64,000 nucleotides of DNA from SMYC01 sp965197495 (GCA_965197495.1 OZ240210.1:1054001-1118000), one strand, 5' to 3'; shown: positions 34,599 through 44,232, counted from the first letter of the stretch. The notes: generated from the letters alone by a model not told the origin. Program-made: numbers and translations.

Positions 34599-36807
34599 CT
34601 GAAGTTCCTTGGTCGAATGAACCCACTGACAGTGTGAATCCCCAATGATTACGCGTCTTTAGGGACGCCGAGAGGCTAATTTTGGGATGCAATATGTAGG
34701 CATGTCTAAAGCCTTTTATAGTTTGATATATATTGATACATAGGCTATTATGGTGGGCATGCATACCCACATCATCCCCAATCGCAACTCTACCCCCGCG
34801 GTCCTGCTGCGTGAGTCCTATCGGGTGGGCGGAAACGTCCGCAAGCGCACGCTCGCTAACTTGTCCAAATTGCCCATGGACGCAGTCGACGCCATCCGAC
34901 GCATTCTCAAAGGGGAAAAGCTCGTCTCGGTTGAAGTCGCCTTCAAAATCGTCGAGAACGGCTCCCGGCACCATGGCCACGTCGACGCGGTGCTCAGCGC
35001 CATGAGACAGCTCGGTTTCGAAGAGCTCGTTGGTTCTCGACACTCACCAGAGCGGGATTTGGTCGTGGCCATGGTAGTCGCCCGGATCCTCGAACCGCAG
35101 TCGAAGCTGGCGACTAGCCAGTGGTGGCACACAACCACACTGCCCGAAATCCTGGGGGTGAGCGATGCCCGCGAAGACGATCTCTATGCCGCCATGGACT
35201 GAGTTCTCAAACGCCAGGAGGTCATCGAAAAAAAACTCGCGGCGCGCCATCTCCAAAACGACGGCCTGGCGCTCTATGACCTAACCTCAAGCTACTTCGA
35301 GGGTGTGAGTTGTCCGATCGCCCGCCTCGGATACGACCGTGACGGCAAGAAAGGCAAGCTGCAGATCAACTACGGTCTGCTGACCAACGAACGCGGCATC
35401 CCCGTGTCGGTATCGGTCTTTGAGGGCAACACGGGCGATCCCAAAACGCTGTTGCCTCAGGTAGAAAAGGTGCAAGGGCGCTTCGGCATCGAGCAGTTTG
35501 TGATGGTGGGCGACCGCGGAATGATCACCCAGACCCAGATCGACGAGTTGCGGGAGATGGACGGTGTCGACTGGATTACCGCTCTGCGTCCCGAACCGAT
35601 TCGCAAGCTCATCAACGATGGGGTGCTCCAGATGGGGCTATTCGACGAGCGGAATCTGTTTGAGGTGACGCACCCGGATTTCCCCAACGAGAGGCTGGTC
35701 GCTTGCCGCAATCCGGAGCTGGCCGAGAGGCGGCGTCACAAGCGCCGTGCTCTGCTCGAAGCGACCTGCAAGGAGCTGGAGAAAGTTTGTCGGATGGTCG
35801 AGCGGCGCCGTTTGCAGGGCAAGGAGGACATCCGTGCTGCAGTGAAAAAGCTCCTCAACAAGTACAAGGTCGGCAGGTATTACAGGCTCGACATCCGTGA
35901 CGACGGTTTCGACTTCGAGCTAGACGAGACAACGATGGATGCCGACGCCTCGCGCCTCGCCAACGGCAACTCTGAGCTCGCCAACAAACGGCTCCAGCGG
36001 TGGAAGCGACACATGGGGACGATCGCTAAGCAGTTCGGAGGGATTCGCCAACGGATCGGGCGGGGTCAGCTGCATGGTAAAGATAAAATCGGTGTGCGGG
36101 TAGGCAGAGTTCTCAACAAGTACAAAGTCGGCAAGCACTTCAAGCTGGACATTCGCGACGACAGCTTTAGCTTCGAAATCGACGACACAAAGGTCACTGC
36201 GGAAGCTGCCCTTGACGGCATCTACGTGATCCGCACCAGTCTTGCTGAGCAGCGGATGAAAACCGACGACACAGTGCGCAGCTACAAGTTGCTGACCCAG
36301 GTCGAGAGGGCGTTTCGTTCCTTCAAGAGCATGGACCTAAAGGTGCGGCCGATTCGTCACCGGCGCGAAAACCGAGTCCGGGCGCACGTCTTCTTGTGCA
36401 TGCTGGCCTACTACGTCCTGTGGCACATGATGGAGGCTTGGCGGCCGCTGCTATTCTCTGACGAGGACCAGCAGGCGAAGGCCAGGCGTGACCCGGTTGC
36501 TCCGGCGAAGCGCTCCGAGGCCGCCCTGCGCAAGATACAAACCAAGAAGCTTGACGATGGGAGTCGAGCTTCCAGCTTCCGCACGCTGCTGCGCCTTCTC
36601 AGCAACATCGTCCGAAACAAATGTCGGCGACCGGAAGCCGGACCCGACGAGCCCACCTTCGATGTCACGACAACTCCGGACTCGAAACAGCAGAGAGCCT
36701 ACGACCTGCTCAAAGGTATCACCGTGTAGACAGAAGCCAGCACCATTGATTCCAACTATCTCATTGGATCAACACCGGATCTTGGCTTTTTCAGCCAGGA
36801 ACTTCAG
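34599..36807 (+). mobile_element. IS1634-type insertion sequence, 2209 bp
   Basis: Ends CTGAAGTTCCTTGG and CCAGGAACTTCAG are inverted. The element is flanked by a 6-bp duplication CTTAGT and splits an IS-A tip, so both ends are defined exactly. Carries a single transposase gene (34750-36729) with one nonsense codon. Confidence 0.85.
34750..36729 (+). pseudogene. IS1634-family transposase with in-frame TGA
   Basis: One frame of 660 codons interrupted only by TGA at 35200-35202, where relatives usually have Trp (AAMD*VLKRQEVIEKKLAAR). DDE landmarks of the IS4-like fold are present: Asp in LALYDLTSSYFEG, Asp in FVMVGDRGMITQ and Glu in LLTQVERAFRSFK with the following basic helix. Two internal segments repeat a KYKVGRYYRLDIRDD / KYKVGKHFKLDIRDD motif, a family feature. 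Point-mutation pseudogene, so inactivation looks recent. Confidence 0.9.
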
Positions 36808-36865
36808 CTTAGTGTCTGTGTTTGCGACCGGGTCAAGAGCCGTGCTTCGGCTACCCACCCAACTT

Positions 36866-38347
36866 CTACCGGTCGGCAAGGGGTTCCGACAGCAACCGCC
36901 GCGCCGCTGCCAGGAGTCGATCCTTCCAGGCAACGCGTTCCCGCCAGTGGTCGGGGATGGCGTTCAGGCCGTAGAGGGCGCCGGCGAGCTGCCCCGTCAC
37001 TGCTGCTACCGTATCGGCGTCGTCGGCCAGGTTGGCCGCGAGCAGCACCGCGCTGCGGAAGTCTCCGGTGCGGGCGACTGACCAGATGGCGGCTTCGAGC
37101 GTGTGAACGACGTACCCGCTGGAGCGGATCGTATCCCGTGTCCGTCCTCGCCAGCTGCCGGCTATGACCTGAGTGATTGCCGCCGCTCCCGTGAACCGTC
37201 TCGGAGCCAGAACGTCCGAGAACGGTGACCCGGCGATGGCGTCTGCCAGGAGTGCGCCGAACGCCCGGCAGGCGTCCACTGCTTCCTCGGCTCCGTGGGT
37301 AGTCCGGGACTGGTCGGCGGCTGCTGCGAGCAGGCGCGGCCGGTCGTGCCTGAACCGGAGCGCAACGGGGGCGAGCCGCATCAGCGAGCCGTTGCCTGCG
37401 CTCCAGGGATCGGTCGAACCCGCGACCGGGTCACCCGTCCGTAGGTACCGGGTGAGCGCTTGGCAGGTCGTGTTTCCGATGTCGAAGCAGTCTCCGCTCC
37501 ACGAGTAGTCTCCGTCTCGCCACCACTTCACGAAACGGTCCATCAGGTCCCGGCAGTCGAGCGTCTTGGATTCCGCCAGGCTGTCGACAAGGGCCAGCGC
37601 CATGGCCGTGTCGTCGGTCCAGGCACCGGCCGGCAGATCGAACGGGCCGCCACCGACCATGTCTTCTAGACGCGGCTGCGTATCGCGGGAGCAGAATTCG
37701 AGCGTCGTGCCGACCGCGTCGCCCACCGCCAGACCGAGGAAGGCCCCGAGCGCCCGGTCGTGGATGTCGTCCGCGGTCCGGGATGGAACCGATGGTGCTT
37801 GTGCCGAACACTGCCTCACGTGGGCCAGCTGGGAGTCGTTCTCGATGGTCCCTTCGTGGGCGTCGCGCACGCGGCGGATCGCATCGTCCGGTTGCACACC
37901 CAACTCCACCAGTAGGCGAGCTGTGATGGTCCCGGCGCGTCCCAGACCACCCCAGCAGTGGAGCAGCACGTCGAAGCCGAGCCGCAGTCGGTTCCGGATG
38001 GACTCGCCGGTGGCCTTCCAGGCGTGCTCGAAGTCCTGTTCCGGTGCCTCTCCGTCGGGAATCGGGGCATGCCACCACTCCATGTGCCGGTCTCGAACCG
38101 CCCTCGGGAGATCGTGCACCTTCAGATAGGGGATCTCTTCGTGGGTGATCAGGCTGACCACCGCAGTCGCTCCCCAGCGCTGAATCGCGTCGAGGTCGGT
38201 GTCGAGATCCCGCTTCCAGGGCCCGGATATTGCGTAGCGATCGATCCTACCGGGGCACTGCGAGAAGCCGACCCGGCCCCGGCCGTCGCCCAGGGTCATC
38301 GCCGTGATGCGCAGTGGGTGGCTCTCGCTGGTTCTTGCCGTCGGCAT
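36866..38347 (-). CDS. Protein-tyrosine-phosphatase / ADP-ribosylglycohydrolase fusion
   Basis: 493 residues. Residues 25-180: cysteine phosphatase of the dual-specificity/CDKN3 type with signature HCWGGLGRAG (Cys131, Arg137) and general-acid region IPDGEAPEQ. Residues 195-490: DraG-like ADP-ribosylglycohydrolase with ALGAFLGLAVGDAVGTTLEF, metal-binding AWTDDTAMALAL (Asp245, Asp246), GNGSLMRLAP and the C-terminal LADDADTVAAV metal motif. It should remove ADP-ribose from proteins or nucleic acids and dephosphorylate a linked product. Cytoplasmic, stand-alone gene. An IS-A remnant ends just downstream and a MITE-166 tip lies 12 bp upstream of the ATG. Confidence 0.9.
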   Translation of the reverse strand: MPTARTSESHPLRITAMTLGDGRGRVGFSQCPGRIDRYAISGPWKRDLDTDLDAIQRWGATAVVSLITHEEIPYLKVHDLPRAVRDRHMEWWHAPIPDGEAPEQDFEHAWKATGESIRNRLRLGFDVLLHCWGGLGRAGTITARLLVELGVQPDDAIRRVRDAHEGTIENDSQLAHVRQCSAQAPSVPSRTADDIHDRALGAFLGLAVGDAVGTTLEFCSRDTQPRLEDMVGGGPFDLPAGAWTDDTAMALALVDSLAESKTLDCRDLMDRFVKWWRDGDYSWSGDCFDIGNTTCQALTRYLRTGDPVAGSTDPWSAGNGSLMRLAPVALRFRHDRPRLLAAAADQSRTTHGAEEAVDACRAFGALLADAIAGSPFSDVLAPRRFTGAAAITQVIAGSWRGRTRDTIRSSGYVVHTLEAAIWSVARTGDFRSAVLLAANLADDADTVAAVTGQLAGALYGLNAIPDHWRERVAWKDRLLAAARRLLSEPLADR

Positions 38348-38358
38348 GGACTCTATTC

Positions 38359-38381
38359 GGTGCTTCCGCCATCAAGTGTTG
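38359..38381 (+). repeat. MITE-166 tip
   Basis: GGTGCTTCCGCCATCAAGTG TTG, left tip only, the same CATCAAG variant as at 10390. Confidence 0.5.
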
Positions 38382-38881
38382 CTACGCCGTGTTTGAATGC
38401 TAGTGTCAGCTGGCCTGCCTGTGTCGGCGAACGCCATTAATGAGGATGTCGGCGTGCACACGAAGGTGTCTCTGAACGTCAGGCACCGTGCGGTCAGCCC
38501 AGCCCGCATCGCCGAAAGAACTGCGTCTCTCGAAATCAGGCTCAAACTCTAGCACACGAGCGGGTTACGCGGCACCAAAACCAGCGGCCGTTTCACGGAA
38601 TGGTGGATGGTGCAGGTTGGAGCTATCCGGTCTCGCCTGGAAACCATGAAAAACAGGGAATTTGGGCCATTTTTGCGCTGATTGGGCCGTTTTTCCACGT
38701 GGTAACTCTTTATATTTGAAATGGTTAGCAGGCAATTCCCTGTTCCAGAAGAACAGCGAATTGAGATGAGCGAACAGGAAATGTCACGACACGGCAACGT
38801 CGAAGAAGAAAGCCGCGTGATGAATCAGGAGCCGCAGAACAGTTTCAACTAAGAATGGGCTTGACTCTCATTCCTGTACGC
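38382..38881. other. No gene recognised
   Basis: 38539-38573 is an inverted copy of 10418-10452 (CGTAACCCGCTCG / CTAGAGTTTGAG). A short frame after 38720 (MVSRQFPVPEEQRIEMSEQE) is open but has no ribosome-binding site and no family match. Confidence 0.35.
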
Positions 38882-39655
38882 CTAGGTCGTGGATTTGGCT
38901 CTAGCCATCCGTTTCTCGTACTTAGCCTTGCCTTTGGCCTTCGCGCGGGTCTTGGTCTTCAGTGCTTCGAGCTCCTGCCGCAAAGCAAGAACCTCAGCAT
39001 CTGATTCCGTCTTGGCGGCCAATCTCGCCTGCTGTAAAGGGCCGATTTGAGGAACAGCTACCGCGCGGTACGACAAGTCTAACGACGTTGACCGTCGACC
39101 GCCTTCCAAGAAGGTCACCGACTCGTAGTAGTCATCTAGGGGAATAAACTTCCCCTTTACAGTTGCCCACTTACGCAAGGTCCGACGGCACGACCTCTTC
39201 CAGCTGACGACCTCGACGCCCCAACCTGCCGCGTGCATCCGCTCCATGTCCGCGTGAAAGCCAACGCCGTCATCGTACCCTCGACCGTCGCCGGTCATCA
39301 GGACAGCGATCTGAGGGTCACGATGGTCGCTGATCGCCCGAAGCATGTGGACCTGCAGGCACTGCAGGCACTGATCAAGTTCTTGCTCTCCACCTGAGAA
39401 CTGACCGCGCTCGTAAAGTTCCGGGCGTACGCCAGTGGCAGCCTCAAGCTGCTCCCATACAGCACGCTGCTCGGGAGGTATTGAACCGACGACGAATGCG
39501 TTGGCTAGAGGTCTACCGGCGAGTGCGAGCCGAAGCAGTAGATCGAATTGCAGCCGGACCTGGTCCTTGGCTGGCCTGCCTTCGCGACGAAAAGCTTCAT
39601 CCTTAGCCGAGATGAAGATGTTTGAGTTGTCCACGAAGAGTAAGACTTTCGGCAT
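38882..39655 (-). CDS. NYN/LabA-type PIN-like nuclease
   Basis: 257 residues from ATG at 39655 (MPKVLLFVDNSNIFISAKDE); an ATG at 39709 would add a low-complexity Ser/Thr leader. NYN motifs: Asp in LFVDNSN near the start, Asp in VLMTGDGRGYDD about 140, and WGVEVVSWKRSCRRTLRKWA. A C-terminal coiled coil, rich in Lys/Ala (ALRQELEALKTKTRAKAKGK), follows. Probable RNA-acting nuclease (DUF88 family), cytoplasmic; target unknown. Intact, lower GC than neighbours. Confidence 0.8.
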   Translation of the reverse strand: MPKVLLFVDNSNIFISAKDEAFRREGRPAKDQVRLQFDLLLRLALAGRPLANAFVVGSIPPEQRAVWEQLEAATGVRPELYERGQFSGGEQELDQCLQCLQVHMLRAISDHRDPQIAVLMTGDGRGYDDGVGFHADMERMHAAGWGVEVVSWKRSCRRTLRKWATVKGKFIPLDDYYESVTFLEGGRRSTSLDLSYRAVAVPQIGPLQQARLAAKTESDAEVLALRQELEALKTKTRAKAKGKAKYEKRMARAKSTT

Positions 39656-39769
39656 ATTCGAGGGTACTGTCGAGATATTGTCAGAAGTTGTGGATCGTGA
39701 ATCGGTCAAGCGGCGTTCCCCACGTTCTTCGTTTCGGCTAAACCATCAACGAACTTCTCTCTAAGCAAC

Positions 39770-39824
39770 ACCTGTGCCTTCCATTTATTCATCCGCGCGC
39801 CCCGAACTTGATTAGTCTCCGGTC
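39770..39824 (+). repeat. IS-B left tip
   Basis: TGTGCCTTCCATTTATTCAT to GATTAGTCTCCGGTC, cut before the start codon. Confidence 0.7.
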
Positions 39825-39837
39825 GGTGCGTGCGCGG

Positions 39838-40269
39838 ATGCGTCCCCTGAAGTCGTGGAAAAAGAACGTCGCTCCTCCACTTCGTAGAAAGGGTATCAGA
39901 TCATGCCGCGACGTCGCCTCGTGCGAGGACGTCGGCCAAGTGGTGGTAGCCGTCGATACAACGTAGCTTGATCTGACCGGAAGCTACGAGTCCGAAAAGC
40001 AAAGCGATGGCGGACTCTTCGGTGGTGAACGACGCCTGGGTCTTGGTCCGGCGGCGAAACTCGCGGTTCAAGTTTTCCAAGGCGTTGGTTGTGCGGATCG
40101 ACTTCCACCTCGCACGCGGGAACTCGTGGTCGCTCGCGTTAACTCGGCTGGTCGCCGAGAAGTTCGTCCTCAGCACCTTACCTCGCGCGCTGACCACGCT
40201 CTCCAGCATGTGCTCGAGGGCGGTCCGGGCCCTAGAGTCCAGTCCCGGACTAATAATGATGATGGACAA
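39838..40269 (-). pseudogene. IS256-family transposase C-terminus and right tip
   Basis: Frame 40122-39901 reads FPRARWKSIRTTNALENLNR, EFRRRTKTQASFTTEESAIA and LLFGLVASGQIKLRCIDGYH, the conserved end of mutator-type transposases. Codons 40269-40123 are unrelated. The downstream tip (39838-39885) recurs at 31362 and 47734. N-terminal halves of the same family lie at 45288 and 50628. Confidence 0.8.
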
Positions 40270-40286
40270 CCCACCCTGGCCTCGAA

Positions 40287-40730
40287 TCAGGCCGCCGTCT
40301 CGGGGTCGGGCGCGCTCGCATCGACGAGCGCCCAGCTAATGCAACGTTCCGCGTCATCAAGACAACTAGCCGCGCCGGAATCCTTAAGGAATGCTACTCC
40401 AGGCTTGACCAGACAGCAGGGAAACTCTAGAGCCAGATCCGCCGGTAGTGTCGCCGCCAACCAGGCCAAGCCCTTCGTCACGCCCCTGCCCGTCCAGGCG
40501 GTCACGCAACGAACCAGGACGCGCCGCTCGGCTCCCTCGATAAGCCAGCCCACCGCGCCGGTCCAGGTGTTCCTGATGCTGAGCGCGTAATAGGGGAATC
40601 TTGGCAATGGCACCGCCTTGCCACCGATGGCTACCTCGACGGTAGAACGTAATGCGGCCAGCGTCTCGAGTCGTACATCCGAGCGTGGCGTCTTCTCTGT
40701 GTGGCAGGTTGATAGGGTGTAGTGGAACAT
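40287..40730 (-). CDS. Hypothetical protein, orphan family member 1
   Basis: 147 residues from ATG at 40728-40730 (MFHYTLSTCHTEKTPRSDVR), preceded by GGTGAGGTG; longer starts at 40748 or 40790 are possible. No known family. It is a diverged paralog of the ORF at 56706-57130: shared are PRS[DE]V, LPxFPxYxxS, WTG, [RP]LVRCVxAxT, a WL...LxxPxL block and DAxRxxxWAxxD near the end. Codon use and cross-copy conservation argue that it is a real protein. Soluble, no signal peptide. Confidence 0.55.
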   Translation of the reverse strand: MFHYTLSTCHTEKTPRSDVRLETLAALRSTVEVAIGGKAVPLPRFPYYALSIRNTWTGAVGWLIEGAERRVLVRCVTAWTGRGVTKGLAWLAATLPADLALEFPCCLVKPGVAFLKDSGAASCLDDAERCISWALVDASAPDPETAA

Positions 40731-40830
40731 CACCTCACCGCCGCTCATTCTGGGCCATCCTGGCCGGAGATCTGCTGCCTTGGTGCACAACTCCGATAGA
40801 GGCCGAGAACTCGCTTGGCCCCGACTCCCA

Positions 40831-41067
40831 TCATCCGATCATCTCGCTATCAGGCATCCCGAGCGCCGTCATCGTGTTGAGAATCTTGCACCCGATCCTT
40901 GCCTCGACTCTCTGTGCCGCCAACCCTCTCGCTCGCATTGCTGAGCCCACGATAGCCTTGTAGCGATGGAACGTTGTCTCGACTTTGCTCCGTTTGCTGT
41001 AGCCCGATTCTGTGTGCCACTTTCGTTTGCCGAGCCGAGCTTCCCCGCTCTGGCCGAGGGTTTCGAC
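40831..41067 (-). pseudogene. IS5-family transposase C-terminal fragment
   Basis: Minus frame reads GKRKWHTESGYSKRSKVETT, FHRYKAIVGSAMRARGLAAQ and ILNTMTALGMPDS, the typical end (YxxRSKVETTxxRYK with the catalytic Glu). A stop at 41068 closes it upstream; the rest is missing. Confidence 0.75.
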
Positions 41068-41150
41068 TTAATCATCGGTAGAAGAAGGGTTCTATCCCCG
41101 CAGCGTTCGGGGGAAGAATCATATCCCCTGCCTCAGTTCTATGTCCTCCA

Positions 41151-42296
41151 TTACTTTGCGCGGTCTTCCGGGGGTTGCGAATCGCCATCGTCGACCTCTG
41201 GCTCAGCAGCCTCTGGCTCAGCAACCTCTGGCTCGGCAGCCTCTGGCTCGGCAGCCTCTGGCTCGGCAGCCTCTGGCTCGGCAGCCTCTGGCTCGGCAGC
41301 GTCTGGCTCGGCAGCGTCCGGCTCAGCAGCGTCCGGCTCAGCAGCGTCCGGCTCAGCAGCGTCCGGCTCAGCAGCGTCCGGCTCAGCAGCGTCCGGCTCG
41401 GCAGCCTCCGGCTCGGCAGCCTCCGGCTCGGCAGCCTCCGGCTCGGCAGCCTCCGGCTCGGCAGCCTCTGGCTCGGCAACGTCCGGCTCGGCAGCCTCTG
41501 GCTCGGCAGCGTCCGGCTCAGCAGCGTCCGGCTCAGCAGCGTCCGGCTCGGCAGCGTCCGGCTCAGCAGCGTCCGGCTCGGCAACCTCCGGCTCAGCAGC
41601 GTCTGGCTCAGCAACCTCCGGCTCGGCAGCGTCCGGCTCAGCAGCGTCCGGCTCGGCAGCGTCCGGCTCGGCAGCCTCTGGCTCGGCAGCCTCTGGCTCG
41701 GCAGCGTCCGGCTCAGCAGCGTCCGGCTCAGCAGCGTCCGGCTCAGCAGCGTCCGGCTCGGCAGCGTCCGGCTCGGCAGCGTCCGGCTCAGCAGCGTCCG
41801 GCTCAGCAGCGTCCGGCTCAGCAGCGTCCGGCTCGGCAGCGTCCGGCTCAGCAGCGTCTGGCTCAGCAGCGTCCGGCTCAGCAGCGTCCGGCTCGGCAGC
41901 GTCCGGCTCGGCAGCGTCCGGCTCAGCAGCGTCCGGCTCAGCAGCGTCCGGCTCGGCAGCGTCCGGCTCAGCAGCGTCCGGCTCGGCAGCGTCCGGCTCG
42001 GCAGCGTCCGGCTCAGCAGCGTCCGGCTCGGCAGCCTCCGGCTCAGCAGCGTCCGGCTCGGCAGCGTCCGGCTCAGCAGCGTCCGGCTCAGCAGCGTCCG
42101 GCTCGGCAGCGTCCGGCTCAGCAGCGTCCGGCTCGGCAGCGTCCGGCTCAGCAGCGTCCGGCTCGGCAGCGTCCGGCTCAGCAGCCTCCGGCTCAGCAAG
42201 AACAGCGGTGATTCGTGGAACTAGCTTATGCAGCAGCTTCTCCACCTGTGCCACCAACTCCGATGTCAGCTCGGCAATCATTTTGTTGTCTTTCAT
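41151..42296 (-). CDS. AEPDA pentapeptide-repeat protein
   Basis: 381 residues, ATG at 42294-42296 with GAGAGG upstream. Residues 1-33 (MKDNKMIAELTSELVAQVEK LLHKLVPRI) form an amphipathic helix. Residues 34-368 are 67 uninterrupted pentads AEP[DE][AV], mostly AEPDA. The tail is DDGDSQPPEDRAK. Strongly acidic, Pro/Ala-rich, likely an extended rod or linker; no signal peptide. Not the Rfr pentapeptide family (A[DN]LxX). Five other frames are also open across the array because the 15-bp unit lacks stops, but only this strand has a sensible start, RBS and non-repeat ends. Confidence 0.7.
   Translation of the reverse strand: MKDNKMIAELTSELVAQVEKLLHKLVPRITAVLAEPEAAEPDAAEPDAAEPDAAEPDAAEPDAAEPDAAEPDAAEPDAAEPDAAEPEAAEPDAAEPDAAEPDAAEPDAAEPDAAEPDAAEPDAAEPDAAEPDAAEPDAAEPDAAEPDAAEPDAAEPDAAEPDAAEPDAAEPDAAEPDAAEPDAAEPDAAEPDAAEPDAAEPEAAEPEAAEPDAAEPDAAEPDAAEPEVAEPDAAEPEVAEPDAAEPDAAEPDAAEPDAAEPDAAEPEAAEPDVAEPEAAEPEAAEPEAAEPEAAEPEAAEPDAAEPDAAEPDAAEPDAAEPDAAEPDAAEPDAAEPEAAEPEAAEPEAAEPEAAEPEVAEPEAAEPEVDDGDSQPPEDRAK
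41193..42197. repeat. 15-bp minisatellite, 67 units
   Basis: Tandem GGCTCAGCAGCGTCC-type unit (minus: GCTGAGCCGGACGCT). Changes are mostly at a few wobble positions (CAG/CGG, GTC/CTC/CTG), clustered in runs, which suggests recent unit duplication by slippage or unequal exchange. Every substitution keeps the minus frame as AEP[DE][AV]. Confidence 0.95.
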
Positions 42297-42392
42297 TGAA
42301 ACCTCTCAAATTCCTGGCATTTCTCAAGCCCGTGGACACGTTGCATCGGTTTCCGGACCCAAGAATCTATCACACGACAGCTTGATTTCGGT

Positions 42393-43604
42393 TGTACCTT
42401 CTATTTATTCATCCGCGCGCCCCGAACTTGATTAATCTCCGGTCTGCCGGCACCATGCCGGCATGATTTCGTCGTTGGTTCGCGCTCTCATCTCTACCTT
42501 CAAGGCTCGTCGCGAGCTGGCTCTCGAGAATGTCGCTCTTCGGCAGCAGCTCGCCGTCCTCCGCCGTTCCGTGAAACGGCCGCGGCTCTCGAAGGTCGAC
42601 CGCGGGTTTTGGGTGCTATTGCGCAGAATCTGGACTGACTGGGAGAGCGTCCTCGTCATCGTGAAACCTGAGACGGTCATCCGCTGGCACCGTTGTGGGT
42701 TCAGACGATATTGGACTTGGAAGAGCCGACGGCGTAGGCCCGGAGGACCAGGCGTCGCTCCCGAAATACGTGAGCTGATTCGGAACATGAGCAGGGCCAA
42801 CCCTCTCTGGGGAGCTCCCCGCGTGCATGGCGAGCTGGCGAAGCTAGGCATCTCCATTTCCCAGGCAGCCGTCTCCAAGTATATGGTTCGCCATCGCATC
42901 CCACCGTCCCATACTTGGCGGAGCTTTCTCGATAATCATGCAAATGACTTGGTGTCGCTCGACTTTTTCACTTTGCCGACCGCAACCTTCAAGAGTTCTG
43001 TTCGTCTTCATCGTCCTTCGCCACGAGCGTCGCCGTATCGTTCATTTCAATGTCACCGAGCATCCTTCCGCCGAGTGGACGGCGCAGCAAATGGTCGATG
43101 CTTTTCCATGGGACACGGCGCCTCGGTACCTGGTACGGGACCGAGACCAGACCTACGAAGCGTACTTCGATAGTCGCGTCGACGGTCTCGGGATAGAGCA
43201 GGTCCTTACCGCACCGCGCTCCCCGTGGCAGAATCCATTTGTCGAAAGGATGATCGGCTCCATTCGACGTGAGTGTCTCGACCACGTGATCGTCCTTGAT
43301 GAGCGGCACCTGAAGCGAATCCTACGCAAATACGTCGACTACTATCATTCGTGCCGGACTCATTTGTCGCTTGAGAAGGACGCGCCTGAGCCTCGCCGGG
43401 TAGAGTCACCGGCGATGGGCAAAGTGAGAGCCATTCCAAAGGTCGGTGGTCTCCATCATTATACACTCGACACGCCGCTGCTTGAGCCGATCCGCTCGGG
43501 ACGGCTACGGGACTTCGCGCCAGCTTACACCTATACCCCTGAGTAGATCCGACGCCGATCCTCGAAACGTCCTACATGAAGACGACCCAAGCATCCTGGT
43601 TGCA
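42393..43604 (+). mobile_element. IS-B, nearly complete copy, 1212 bp
   Basis: Left tip TGTACCTTCTATTTATTC, right tip CATCCTGGTTGCA, both shared with fragments elsewhere. Starts TG and ends CA, with weak inverted similarity (TGTNCC / TGCAACC). Carries one integrase-type transposase, frameshifted. Confidence 0.8.
42463..43546 (+). pseudogene. IS-B integrase-type transposase, single-base frameshift
   Basis: Frame 1 from ATG 42463 (MISSLVRALISTFKARRELA) contains a helical N-terminus and an HTH (LWGAPRVHGELAKLGISISQ AAVSKY) and the first catalytic Asp in LVSLDFFTLPT. After ATF, at about 42990, one extra A moves the reading to frame 2 (RVLFVFIVLRHERRRIVHF), which carries the second Asp (YLVRDRDQTYEAYF) and the Glu (FVERMIGSIRREC). 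The fragment at 5863 is in the matching frame. A programmed shift is unlikely because no slippery run is present. Confidence 0.85.
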
Positions 43605-43729
43605 GTCTCCTACTACGATTCCATGGCGTCCGCATCGGGAACAATCGTGGCCCGAAGCACAGTCGTTGTGGACCAGTAAAACTAACACCTCAGGGAGCGT
43701 GACCAACACTTGACTAATTGGGGGGCTCC

Positions 43730-43891
43730 TTGAAAATCAAAGTTGAATATGTACCGGAGACCGAAGCAGAGCGATGGGCATGGCCAACTGAGGAATGGCT
43801 TAGGGCTGAATTTGAGAAGTTCATCGAAATAAACAACACGGCCAGGAATTATTCAGCCAACCAGGTCACCTCTGATTCCTCTAGCCCGTGA
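43730..43891 (+). CDS. Small hypothetical protein (53 aa)
   Basis: TTG at 43730 after GGGGGG gives KIKVEYVPETEAERWAWPTE EWLRAEFEKFIEINN and a polar tail. Codon use looks protein-like and the sequence is amphipathic, but I know no family. It may be the start of a longer gene shortened before the MITE at 43934. Confidence 0.35.
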   Translation: MKIKVEYVPETEAERWAWPTEEWLRAEFEKFIEINNTARNYSANQVTSDSSSP

Positions 43892-43933
43892 CAGCTTTTC
43901 ATGTGCTCGTAAACCTTGTGTTTTGCCTGGACG

Positions 43934-44099
43934 GGTGCTTCCGCCATTAAGTGTTGGTAAGATGACGCTAAGATTTTACGGTGCATTAAATTACAGCCAA
44001 AATAGAACTCGTGACCTTCGCTGCGCGCCAAATGGAGCGTAAACGCCTTTTTTACAAAGGGATGCGTACACATCACCAACAGTAAACAGCGCAAGCACC
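43934..44099 (+). repeat. MITE-166 complete copy (reference)
   Basis: 166 bp. GGTGCTTCCGCCATTAAGTG TTGGT on the left; ACCAACAGTAAACAGCGC AAGCACC on the right. The ends are imperfect inverted repeats of about 25 bp. Confidence 0.8.
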
Positions 44100-44180
44100 A
44101 CCTCGGGATGGAGGAGGATCAGCTCGAGGAAATCGAAAAGGAGTTCGATGATCTGGATGATAAGGGATCGAGCTCTTAAT
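44100..44180 (+). pseudogene. C-terminal tail of an unknown acidic protein
   Basis: In-frame LGMEEDQLEEIEKEFDDLDD KGSSS and a stop at 44180. The upstream part is replaced by the MITE. Confidence 0.4.
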
Positions 44181-44232
44181 CACTATTGACCTCCCCATCG
44201 CTTCCAAGCGAGCGCACCAAACATGAAGACCC

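Noticed and set aside
35200..35202. Selenocysteine TGA in the IS1634 transposase
   Set aside because: Family members usually have Trp there and no SECIS-like stem follows; simple nonsense mutation is more likely.
41193..42197. CRISPR-like array
   Set aside because: Units are contiguous 15-bp repeats without spacers.
40966..42435. Plus-strand ORFs of 349-489 residues across the tandem array
   Set aside because: The 15-bp unit has no stop in most frames. Only the minus frame has an RBS, ATG and non-repeat ends; the plus frames start in the IS5 fragment.
42985..42996. Programmed frameshift in the IS-B transposase
   Set aside because: No slippery heptamer or downstream stem, and one surplus A explains the shift.
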